From Ecdyonurus torrentis (lineage: Eukaryota; Arthropoda; Insecta; Ephemeroptera; Heptageniidae): a DNA stretch of 64,000 bases. The translations under genes were made by a program, and so were the position numbers. The stretch's first letter is position 1. Each line of letters opens with the position of its first letter. Below the pieces are notes generated by a model. That model was not told where the DNA came from, did no database searches, and saw only the letters and a program-made list of their open reading frames with translations. The DNA is taken from the NCBI GenBank assembly GCA_949318235.1, contig CASGGR010000056.1, positions 620,001-684,000 of the forward strand. The letters are read 5' to 3'. This document shows, one piece after another, positions 10,578-21,892 of the stretch.

Positions 10578-11561
10578 CAAGACATCTTTTTTGTACAGAA
10601 TTAAAAAAGCTATGTTTTGAGTTATATTGAATGTCTGTAGCATTTTTAGTTTTTGAGAAATCATCAAAACTAGTTTTAATCGTGTAAAAAGTATGATTTT
10701 TATAATTCAATAACATTTAATTCTTGAAATTGAAACTTTGTATTATGACTTGCTTTGGCTACATGATGAGTGATAACTAAAATTGTCAATAACCCAAAAA
10801 GTATGCGTCGGAGCAAAAAAGTTTAAGACATCTTTTTTGTAGACAATTAAAAAAGCTATGTTTTGAGTTATATTGGATGTCTGTAGCATTTTTAGTTTTT
10901 GAGAAATCATCAAAACTAGTTTTAATCGTGTAAAAAGTATGATTTTTATCATTCAATAACATTTGGTTCTTGAAATAGAAACTTTGTTTTATGACTAGGT
11001 TTGGCTACATGACGAGTGAAAACTAAAATTGTCAATAACCCAAAAAGTATGCGTCGGAACAAAAAAGTTCAAGACATCTTTTTTGTACAGAAATGAAAAA
11101 GCTATGTTTTGAGTTAAAAAAGATGTCTGTAGCATTCTTAGTTTTTGAGAAATCATCAAAACTAGTTTTAATCGTGTAAAAAGTATGATTTTTATCATTC
11201 AATAACATTTAATTCTTGAAATAGAAACTTTGTTTTATGACTTGGTTTGGCTTCCTGACGAGTGAAAACTAAAATTGTCAATAACCCAAAAAGTATGCGT
11301 CGGAGCAAAAAAGTTCAAGACATCTTTTTCGTACAGAATTGAAAAAGCTATGTTTTGAGATATAATGAATGTCTGTAGCATTTTTAGTTTTTGAGAAATC
11401 ATCAAAACTAGTTTTAATCGTGTAAAAAGTATAATTTTTATCATTCAATAACATTTGGTTCTTGAAATAGAAACTTTGTTTTATGACTAGGTTTGGCTAC
11501 ATGACGAGTGAAAACTAAAATTGTCAATAACCCAAAAAGTATGCGTCGGAGCAAAAAAGTT
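10578..11561. repeat. Monomers 44-47, remainder of the 14-monomer unit
   Basis: Classes are L1-RD, L2-RB, L5-RE and L3-RB. Monomer 47 has a private T-to-A change near 11365 (TATAATGAATG). They lie between the duplicated segment and the second deletion-bearing monomer, and complete the 14-monomer period. Confidence 0.75.
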
Positions 11562-11806
11562 CAAGACATCTTTTTTGTACAGAATTAAAAAAGCTATGTT
11601 TTGAGTTATATTGAATGTCTGTAGCATTTTTAGTTTTTGAGAAATCATCAAAACTAGTTTTAATCGTGTAAAAAGTATAATTTTTATCATTCAATAACAT
11701 TTGGTTCTTGAAATAGAAACTTTGTTTTATGACTAGGTTTGGCTACATGACAGTGAAAACTAAAATTGTCAATAACCCAAAAAGTATGCGTCGGAGCAAA
11801 AAAGTT
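11562..11806. repeat. 245-bp recombinant monomer 48 (L1 left, RB-deletion right)
   Basis: The left half is L1 (GTTATATTGAATG), but the right half carries the L3-linked AGTATAA and the RB half with the 1-base deletion. The switch lies between about 11612 and 11677, inside the stretch containing conserved box I. This is the junction of the 14-monomer duplication. Confidence 0.83.
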
Positions 11807-14020
11807 CAAGACATCTTTTTTGTACAGAATTAAAAAAGCTATGTTTTGAGCTATATTGTATGTCTGTAGCATTTTTAGTTTTTGAGAAATCATCAAAACT
11901 AGTTTTAATCGTGTAAAAAGTATGATTTTTATCATTCAATAACATTTAATTCTTGAAATAGAAACTTTGTTTTATGACTTGGTTTGGCTACATGATGAGT
12001 GATAACTAAAATTGTCAATAACCCAAAAAGTATGCGTCGGAGCAAAAAAGTTCAAGACATCTTTTTCGTACAGAATTGAAAAAGTTATGTTTTGAGATAT
12101 ATTGAATGTCTGTAGCATTTTTAGTTTTTGAGAAATCATCAAAACTAGTTTTAATCGTGTAAAAAGTATGATTTTTATAATTCAATAACATTTAATTCTT
12201 GAAATTGAAACTTTGTATTATGACTTGCTTTGGCTACATGATGAGTGATAACTAAAATTGTCAATAACCCAAAAAGTATGCGTCGGAGCAAAAAAGTTCA
12301 AGATATCTTTTTTGTAGACAATTAAAAAAGCTATGTTTTGAGTTATATTGGATGTCTGTAGCATTTTTAGTTTTTGAGAAATCATCAAAACTAGTTTTAA
12401 TCGTGTAAAAAGTATGATTTTTATCATTCAATAACATTTGGTTCTTGAAATAGAAACTTTGTTTTATGACTAGGTTTGGCTACATGACGAGTGAAAACTA
12501 AAATTGTCAATAACCCAAAAAGTATGCGTCGGAACAAAAAAGTTCAAGACATCTTTTTTGTACAGAAATGAAAAAGCTATGTTTTGAGTTAAAAAAGATG
12601 TCTGTAGCATTCTTAGTTTTTGAGAAATCATCAAAACTAGTTTTAATCGTGTAAAAAGTATGATTTTTATCATTCAATAACATTTAATTCTTGAAATAGA
12701 AACTTTGTTTTATGACTTGGTTTGGCTTCCTGACGAGTGAAAACTAAAATTGTCAATAACCCAAAAAGTATGCGTCGGAGCAAAAAAGTTCAAGACATCT
12801 TTTTCGTACAGAATTGAAAAAGCTATGTTTTGAGATATATTGAATGTCTGTAGCATTTTTAGTTTTTGAGAAATCATCAAAACTAGTTTTAATCGTGTAA
12901 AAAGTATAATTTTTATCATTCAATAACATTTGGTTCTTGAAATAGAAACTTTGTTTTATGACTAGGTTTGGCTACATGACGAGTGAAAACTAAAATTGTC
13001 AATAACCCAAAAAGTATGCGTCGGAGCAAAAAAGTTCAAGACATCTTTTTTGTACAGAATTAAAAAAGCTATGTTTTGAGTTATATTGAATGTCTGTAGC
13101 ATTTTTAGTTTTTGAGAAATCATCAAAACTAGTTTTAATCGTGTAAAAAGTATGATTTTTATAATTCAATAACATTTAATTCTTGAAATTGAAACTTTGT
13201 TTTATGACTTGCTTTGGCTACATGATGAGTGATAACTAAAATTGTCAATAACCCAAAAAGTATGCGTCGGAGCAAAAAAGTTTAAGACATCTTTTTTGTA
13301 GACAATTAAAAAAGCTATGTTTTGAGTTATATTGGATGTCTGTAGCATTTTTAGTTTTTGAGAAATCATCAAAACTAGTTTTAATCGTGTAAAAAGTATG
13401 ATTTTTATCATTCAATAACATTTAATTCTTGAAATAGAAACTTTGTTTTATGACTTGGTTTGGCTACATGATGAGTGATAACTAAAATTGTCAATAACCC
13501 AAAAAGTATGCGTCGGAGCAAAAAAGTTTAAGACATCTTTTTTGTAGACAATTAAAAAAGCTATGTTTTGAGTTATATTGGATGTCTGTAGCGTTTTTAG
13601 TTTTTGAGAAATCATCAAAACTAGTTTTAATCGTGTAAAAAGTATGATTTTTATCATTCAATAACATTTGTTTTTTGAAATAGAAACTTTGTTTTATGAC
13701 TAGGTTTGGCTACATGACGAGTGAAAACTAAAATTGTCAATAACCCAAAAAGTATGCGTCGGAGCAAAAAAGTTCAAGACATCTTTTTCGTACAGAATTG
13801 AAAAAGCTATGTTTTGAGATATATTGAGTGTCTGTAGCATTTTTAGTTTTTGAGAAATCATCAAAACTAGTTTTAATCGTGTAAAAAGTATAATTTTTAT
13901 CATTCAATAACATTTGGTTCTTGAAATAGAAACTTTGTTTTATGACTAGGTTTGGCTACATGACGAGTGAAAACTAAAATTGTCAATAACCCAAAAAGTA
14001 TGCGTCGGAGCAAAAAAGTT
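11748..14020. repeat. Second copy of the deletion-tagged 14-monomer duplication
   Basis: This covers the right part of monomer 48 to monomer 57. It repeats the shared deletion and AAGATATC (12304) and the order L2-RA with GTATG, L4-RD, L2-RB, L5-RE, L3-RB, L1-RD, L2-RA, L2g-RC, L3-RB. The match ends at monomer 58 (RD with TGTTTTATG) against monomer 44 (TGTATTATG). Confidence 0.85.
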
Positions 14021-15496
14021 CAAGACATCTTTTTTGTACAGAATTAAAAAAGCTATGTTTTGAGTTATATTGAATGTCTGTAGCATTTTTAGTTTTTGAG
14101 AAATCATCAAAACTAGTTTTAATCGTGTAAAAAGTATGATTTTTATAATTCAATAACATTTAATTCTTGAAATTGAAACTTTGTTTTATGACTTGCTTTG
14201 GCTACATGATGAGTGATAACTAAAATTGTCAATAACCCAAAAAGTATGCGTCGGAGCAAAAAAGTTTAAGACATCTTTTTTGTAGACAATTAAAAAAGCT
14301 ATGTTTTGAGTTATATTGGATGTCTGTAGCATTTTTAGTTTTTGAGAAATCATCAAAACTAGTTTTAATCGTGTAAAAAGTATGATTTTTATCATTCAAT
14401 AACATTTGTTTTTTGAAATAGAAACTTTGTTTTATGACTAGGTTTGGCTACATGACGAGTGAAAACTAAAATTGTCAATAACCCAAAAAGTATGCGTCGG
14501 AGCAAAAAAGTTCAAGACATCTTTTTCGTACAGAATTGAAAAAGTTATGTTTTGAGATATATTGAATGTCTGTAGCATTTTTAGTTTTTGAGAAATCATC
14601 AAAACTAGTTTTAATCGTGTAAAAAGTATGATTTTTATAATTCAATAACATTTAATTCTTGAAATTGAAACTTTGTATTATGACTTGCTTTGGCTACATG
14701 ATGAGTGATAACTAAAATTGTCAATAACCCAAAAAGTATGCGTCGGAGCAAAAAAGTTCAAGACATCTTTTTTGTAGACAATTAAAAAAGCTATGTTTTG
14801 AGTTATATTGGATGTCTGTAGCATTTTTAGTTTTTGAGAAATCATCAAAACTAGTTTTAATCGTGTAAAAAGTATGATTTTTATCATTCAATAACATTTG
14901 GTTCTTGAAATAGAAACTTTGTTTTATGACTAGGTTTGGCTACATGACGAGTGAAAACTAAAATTGTCAATAACCCAAAAAGTATGCGTCGGAACAAAAA
15001 AGTTCAAGACATCTTTTTTGTACAGAAATGAAAAAGCTATGTTTTGAGTTAAAAAAGATGTCTGTAGCATTCTTAGTTTTTGAGAAATCATCAAAACTAG
15101 TTTTAATCGTGTAAAAAGTATGATTTTTATCATTCAATAACATTTAATTCTTGAAATAGAAACTTTGTTTTATGACTTGGTTTGGCTTCCTGATGAGTGA
15201 TAACTAAAATTGTCAATAACCCAAAAAGTATGCGTCGGAGCAAAAAAGTTCAAGACATCTTTTTTGTAGAGAATTGAAAAAGCTATGTTTTGAGTTATAT
15301 TGGATGTCTGTAGCATTTTTAGTTTTTGAGAAATCATCAAAACTAGTTTTAATCGTGTAAAAAGTATGATTTTTATCATTCAATAACATTTAATTCTTGA
15401 AATAGAAACTTTGTTTTATGACTTGGTTTGGCTACATGATGAGTGATAACTAAAATTGTCAATAACCCAAAAAGTATGCGTCGGAGCAAAAAAGTT
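13529..15496. repeat. 8-monomer higher-order repeat, copy 1 (1968 bp)
   Basis: Monomers 56-63 read L2g-RC, L3-RB (GAGTG), L1-RD, L2-RC, L4-RD, L2-RB, L5-RE, L6-RA. This order recurs at 16481, 18449, 21893 and 23861 and is the clearest canonical unit in the window. The RE half here has GATGAGTGATAAC rather than the GACGAGTGAAAAC seen before 13 kb. Confidence 0.85.
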
Positions 15497-16480
15497 TAAG
15501 ACATCTTTTTTGTAGACAATTAAAAAAGCTATGTTTTGAGTTATATTGGATGTCTGTAGCGTTTTTAGTTTTTGAGAAATCATCAAAACTAGTTTTAATC
15601 GTGTAAAAAGTATGATTTTTATCATTCAATAACATTTGTTTTTTGAAATAGAAACTTTGTTTTATGACTAGGTTTGGCTACATGACGAGTGAAAACTAAA
15701 ATTGTCAATAACCCAAAAAGTATGCGTCGGAGCAAAAAAGTTCAAGACATCTTTTTCGTACAGAATTGAAAAAGCTATGTTTTGAGATATATTGAGTGTC
15801 TGTAGCATTTTTAGTTTTTGAGAAATCATCAAAACTAGTTTTAATCGTGTAAAAAGTATAATTTTTATCATTCAATAACATTTGGTTCTTGAAATAGAAA
15901 CTTTGTTTTATGACTAGGTTTGGCTACATGACGAGTGAAAACTAAAATTGTCAATAACCCAAAAAGTATGCGTCGGAGCAAAAAAGTTCAAGACATCTTT
16001 TTTGTACAGAATTAAAAAAGCTATGTTTTGAGTTATATTGAATGTCTGTAGCATTTTTAGTTTTTGAGAAATCATCAAAACTAGTTTTAATCGTGTAAAA
16101 AGTATGATTTTTATAATTCAATAACATTTAATTCTTGAAATTGAAACTTTGTTTTATGACTTGCTTTGGCTACATGATGAGTGATAACTAAAATTGTCAA
16201 TAACCCAAAAAGTATGCGTCGGAGCAAAAAAGTTTAAGACATCTTTTTTGTAGACAATTAAAAAAGCTATGTTTTGAGTTATATTGGATGTCTGTAGCAT
16301 TTTTAGTTTTTGAGAAATCATCAAAACTAGTTTTAATCGTGTAAAAAGTATGATTTTTATCATTCAATAACATTTAATTCTTGAAATAGAAACTTTGTTT
16401 TATGACTTGGTTTGGCTACATGATGAGTGATAACTAAAATTGTCAATAACCCAAAAAGTATGCGTCGGAGCAAAAAAGTT
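15497..16480. repeat. Truncated 4-monomer copy of the 8-mer unit
   Basis: Monomers 64-67 read L2g-RC, L3-RB, L1-RD, L2-RA. Relative to the 8-mer, four monomers are missing. The last unit joins an L2 left half to the RA half that normally follows L6. A single unequal exchange between monomers 67-type and 63-type units explains it. Confidence 0.78.
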
Positions 16481-18448
16481 TAAGACATCTTTTTTGTAGA
16501 CAATTAAAAAAGCTATGTTTTGAGTTATATTGGATGTCTGTAGCGTTTTTAGTTTTTGAGAAATCATCAAAACTAGTTTTAATCGTGTAAAAAGTATGAT
16601 TTTTATCATTCAATAACATTTGTTTTTTGAAATAGAAACTTTGTTTTATGACTAGGTTTGGCTACATGACGAGTGAAAACTAAAATTGTCAATAACCCAA
16701 AAAGTATGCGTCGGAGCAAAAAAGTTCAAGACATCTTTTTCGTACAGAATTGAAAAAGCTATGTTTTGAGATATATTGAGTGTCTGTAGCATTTTTAGTT
16801 TTTGAGAAATCATCAAAACTAGTTTTAATCGTGTAAAAAGTATAATTTTTATCATTCAATAACATTTGGTTCTTGAAATAGAAACTTTGTTTTATGACTA
16901 GGTTTGGCTACATGACGAGTGAAAACTAAAATTGTCAATAACCCAAAAAGTATGCGTCGGAGCAAAAAAGTTCAAGACATCTTTTTTGTACAGAATTAAA
17001 AAAGCTATGTTTTGAGTTATATTGAATGTCTGTAGCATTTTTAGTTTTTGAGAAATCATCAAAACTAGTTTTAATCGTGTAAAAAGTATGATTTTTATAA
17101 TTCAATAACATTTAATTCTTGAAATTGAAACTTTGTTTTATGACTTGCTTTGGCTACATGATGAGTGATAACTAAAATTGTCAATAACCCAAAAAGTATG
17201 CGTCGGAGCAAAAAAGTTTAAGACATCTTTTTTGTAGACAATTAAAAAAGCTATGTTTTGAGTTATATTGGATGTCTGTAGCATTTTTAGTTTTTGAGAA
17301 ATCATCAAAACTAGTTTTAATCGTGTAAAAAGTATGATTTTTATCATTCAATAACATTTGTTTTTTGAAATAGAAACTTTGTTTTATGACTAGGTTTGGC
17401 TACATGACGAGTGAAAACTAAAATTGTCAATAACCCAAAAAGTATGCGTCGGAGCAAAAAAGTTCAAGACATCTTTTTCGTACAGAATTGAAAAAGTTAT
17501 GTTTTGAGATATATTGAATGTCTGTAGCATTTTTAGTTTTTGAGAAATCATCAAAACTAGTTTTAATCGTGTAAAAAGTATGATTTTTATAATTCAATAA
17601 CATTTAATTCTTGAAATTGAAACTTTGTATTATGACTTGCTTTGGCTACATGATGAGTGATAACTAAAATTGTCAATAACCCAAAAAGTATGCGTCGGAG
17701 CAAAAAAGTTCAAGACATCTTTTTTGTAGACAATTAAAAAAGCTATGTTTTGAGTTATATTGGATGTCTGTAGCATTTTTAGTTTTTGAGAAATCATCAA
17801 AACTAGTTTTAATCGTGTAAAAAGTATGATTTTTATCATTCAATAACATTTGGTTCTTGAAATAGAAACTTTGTTTTATGACTAGGTTTGGCTACATGAC
17901 GAGTGAAAACTAAAATTGTCAATAACCCAAAAAGTATGCGTCGGAACAAAAAAGTTCAAGACATCTTTTTTGTACAGAAATGAAAAAGCTATGTTTTGAG
18001 TTAAAAAAGATGTCTGTAGCATTCTTAGTTTTTGAGAAATCATCAAAACTAGTTTTAATCGTGTAAAAAGTATGATTTTTATCATTCAATAACATTTAAT
18101 TCTTGAAATAGAAACTTTGTTTTATGACTTGGTTTGGCTTCCTGATGAGTGATAACTAAAATTGTCAATAACCCAAAAAGTATGCGTCGGAGCAAAAAAG
18201 TTCAAGACATCTTTTTTGTAGAGAATTGAAAAAGCTATGTTTTGAGTTATATTGGATGTCTGTAGCATTTTTAGTTTTTGAGAAATCATCAAAACTAGTT
18301 TTAATCGTGTAAAAAGTATGATTTTTATCATTCAATAACATTTAATTCTTGAAATAGAAACTTTGTTTTATGACTTGGTTTGGCTACATGATGAGTGATA
18401 ACTAAAATTGTCAATAACCCAAAAAGTATGCGTCGGAGCAAAAAAGTT
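16481..18448. repeat. 8-monomer higher-order repeat, copy 2
   Basis: Monomers 68-75 have the same order as 13529-15496. This copy opens the first half of the 22-monomer duplication, and its left edge is also that block's left edge. It recurs at 21893-23860, 5412 bp downstream. Confidence 0.85.
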
Positions 18449-20416
18449 TAAGACATCTTTTTTGTAGACAATTAAAAAAGCTATGTTTTGAGTTATATTG
18501 GATGTCTGTAGCGTTTTTAGTTTTTGAGAAATCATCAAAACTAGTTTTAATCGTGTAAAAAGTATGATTTTTATCATTCAATAACATTTGTTTTTTGAAA
18601 TAGAAACTTTGTTTTATGACTAGGTTTGGCTACATGACGAGTGAAAACTAAAATTGTCAATAACCCAAAAAGTATGCGTCGGAGCAAAAAAGTTCAAGAC
18701 ATCTTTTTCGTACAGAATTGAAAAAGCTATGTTTTGAGATATATTGAGTGTCTGTAGCATTTTTAGTTTTTGAGAAATCATCAAAACTAGTTTTAATCGT
18801 GTAAAAAGTATAATTTTTATCATTCAATAACATTTGGTTCTTGAAATAGAAACTTTGTTTTATGACTAGGTTTGGCTACATGACGAGTGAAAACTAAAAT
18901 TGTCAATAACCCAAAAAGTATGCGTCGGAGCAAAAAAGTTCAAGACATCTTTTTTGTACAGAATTAAAAAAGCTATGTTTTGAGTTATATTGAATGTCTG
19001 TAGCATTTTTAGTTTTTGAGAAATCATCAAAACTAGTTTTAATCGTGTAAAAAGTATGATTTTTATAATTCAATAACATTTAATTCTTGAAATTGAAACT
19101 TTGTTTTATGACTTGCTTTGGCTACATGATGAGTGATAACTAAAATTGTCAATAACCCAAAAAGTATGCGTCGGAGCAAAAAAGTTTAAGACATCTTTTT
19201 TGTAGACAATTAAAAAAGCTATGTTTTGAGTTATATTGGATGTCTGTAGCATTTTTAGTTTTTGAGAAATCATCAAAACTAGTTTTAATCGTGTAAAAAG
19301 TATGATTTTTATCATTCAATAACATTTGTTTTTTGAAATAGAAACTTTGTTTTATGACTAGGTTTGGCTACATGACGAGTGAAAACTAAAATTGTCAATA
19401 ACCCAAAAAGTATGCGTCGGAGCAAAAAAGTTCAAGACATCTTTTTCGTACAGAATTGAAAAAGTTATGTTTTGAGATATATTGAATGTCTGTAGCATTT
19501 TTAGTTTTTGAGAAATCATCAAAACTAGTTTTAATCGTGTAAAAAGTATGATTTTTATAATTCAATAACATTTAATTCTTGAAATTGAAACTTTGTATTA
19601 TGACTTGCTTTGGCTACATGATGAGTGATAACTAAAATTGTCAATAACCCAAAAAGTATGCGTCGGAGCAAAAAAGTTCAAGACATCTTTTTTGTAGACA
19701 ATTAAAAAAGCTATGTTTTGAGTTATATTGGATGTCTGTAGCATTTTTAGTTTTTGAGAAATCATCAAAACTAGTTTTAATCGTGTAAAAAGTATGATTT
19801 TTATCATTCAATAACATTTGGTTCTTGAAATAGAAACTTTGTTTTATGACTAGGTTTGGCTACATGACGAGTGAAAACTAAAATTGTCAATAACCCAAAA
19901 AGTATGCGTCGGAACAAAAAAGTTCAAGACATCTTTTTTGTACAGAAATGAAAAAGCTATGTTTTGAGTTAAAAAAGATGTGTGTAGCATTCTTAGTTTT
20001 TGAGAAATCATCAAAACTAGTTTTAATCGTGTAAAAAGTATGATTTTTATCATTCAATAACATTTAATTCTTGAAATAGAAACTTTGTTTTATGACTTGG
20101 TTTGGCTTCCTGATGAGTGATAACTAAAATTGTCAATAACCCAAAAAGTATGCGTCGGAGCAAAAAAGTTCAAGACATCTTTTTTGTAGAGAATTGAAAA
20201 AGCTATGTTTTGAGATATATTGAATGTCTGTAGCATTTTTAGTTTTTGAGAAATCATCAAAACTAGTTTTAATCGTGTAAAAAGTATGATTTTTATAATT
20301 CAATAACATTTAATTCTTGAAATAGAAACTTTGTTTTATGACTTGGTTTGGCTACATGATGAGTGATAACTAAAATTGTCAATAACCCAAAAAGTATGCG
20401 TCGGAGCAATAAAGTT
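18449..20416. repeat. 8-monomer higher-order repeat, copy 3 (variant end)
   Basis: Monomers 76-83 follow the canonical order. The L5 monomer 82 has GATGTGTGTAGC, and the L6 monomer 83 has GAGATAT with ATAATTC instead of GTTATATTGG with ATCATTC. Both changes recur at 23861-25828. Confidence 0.83.
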
Positions 20417-21400
20417 CAAGACATCTTTTTTGTAGACAATTAAAAAAGCTATGTTTTGAGTTATATTGGATGTCTGTAGCATTTTTAGTTTTTGAGAAAT
20501 CATCAAAACTAGTTTTAATCGTGTAAAAAGTATAATTTTTATCATTCAATAACATTTGGTTCTTGAAATAGAAACTTTGTTTTATGACTAGGTTTGGCTA
20601 CATGACGAGTGAAAACTAAAATTGTCAATAACCCAAAAAGTATGCGTCGGAGCAAAAAAGTTCAAGACATCTTTTTTGTACAGAATTAAAAAAGCTATGT
20701 TTTGAGTTAAAAAAGATGTCTGTAGCATTCTTAGTTTTTGAGAAATCATCAAAACTAGTTTTAATCGTGTAAAAAGTATAATTTTTATCATTCAATAACA
20801 TTTAATTCTTGAAATAGAAACTTTGTTTTATGACTTGGTTTGGCTTCCTGATGAGTGATAACTAAAATTGTCAATAACCCAAAAAGTATGCGTCGGAGCA
20901 AAAAAGTTCAAGACATCTTTTTTGTAGAGAATTGAAAAAGCTATGTTTTGAGATATATTGAATGTCTGTAGCATTTTTAGTTTTTGAGAAATCATCAAAA
21001 CTAGTTTTAATCGTGTAAAAAGTATGATTTTTATAATTCAATAACATTTAATTCTTGAAATAGAAACTTTGTTTTATGACTTGGTTTGGCTACATGATGA
21101 GTGATAACTAAAATTGTCAATAACCCAAAAAGTATGCGTCGGAGCAATAAAGTTCAAGACATCTTTTTTGTAGACAATTAAAAAAGCTATGTTTTGAGTT
21201 ATATTGGATGTCTGTAGCATTTTTAGTTTTTGAGAAATCATCAAAACTAGTTTTAATCGTGTAAAAAGTATAATTTTTATCATTCAATAACATTTGGTTC
21301 TTGAAATAGAAACTTTGTTTTATGACTAGGTTTGGCTACATGACGAGTGAAAACTAAAATTGTCAATAACCCAAAAAGTATGCGTCGGAGCAAAAAAGTT
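19925..21400. repeat. 3-monomer (738 bp) tandem duplication, L5/L6/L2 trio
   Basis: Monomers 82-84 (L5-RE, L6-RA, L2-RB with CAATAAAG) are followed by 85-87 with the same order. In monomer 85 the left part is L1-like (GTACAGAATTAAAAAAG) but the right part is L5-like (GTTAAAAAAGATG, ATTCTTAG), so the 13-bp arms are preserved in a hybrid. The trio pair recurs at 25337-26812. Confidence 0.8.
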
Positions 21401-21892
21401 CAAGACATCTTTTTTGTACAGAATTAAAAAAGCTATGTTTTGAATTATATTGAATGTCTGTAGCATTTTTAGTTTTTGAGAAATCATCAAAACTAGTTTT
21501 AATCGTGTAAAAAGTATGATTTTTATAATTCAATAACATTTAATTCTTGAAATTGAAACTTTGTTTTATGACTTGCTTTGGCTACATGATGAGTGATAAC
21601 TAAAATTGTCAATAACCCAAAAAGTATGCGTCGGAGCAAAAAAGTTTAAGACATCTTTTTTGTAGACAATTAAAAAAGCTATGTTTTAAATTATATTGGA
21701 TGTCTGTAGCATTTTTAGTTTTTGAGAAATCATCAAAACTAGTTTTAATCGTGTAAAAAGTATGATTTTTATCATTCAATAACATTTAATTCTTGAAATA
21801 GAAACTTTGTTTTATGACTTGGTTTGGCTACATGATGAGTGATAACTAAAATTGTCAATAACCCAAAAAGTATGCGTCGGAGCAAAAAAGTT
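21401..21892. repeat. Monomers 88-89, TTTTAAATTA variant
   Basis: Monomer 88 is L1-RD with TTTTGAATTAT. Monomer 89 is L2-RA with TTTTAAATTA (G-to-A at 21688 and 21690). The second variant founds a lineage seen again near 27100, 28084, 28822, 29806, 32512 and 35956, always just before an L2g monomer. Confidence 0.82.

Larger units (their letters stand above)
16481..21892. repeat. 22-monomer block, first copy (5412 bp)
   Basis: Monomers 68-89 comprise two 8-mers, the duplicated L5/L6/L2 trio extension and monomers 88-89. The next 22 monomers repeat them in the same order. Shared rare tags include GATGTGTGTAGC at 19981 and 25393 and TTTTAAATTA at 21688 and 27100, each pair exactly 5412 bp apart. 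I saw no differences at the diagnostic sites I compared. Confidence 0.9.
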
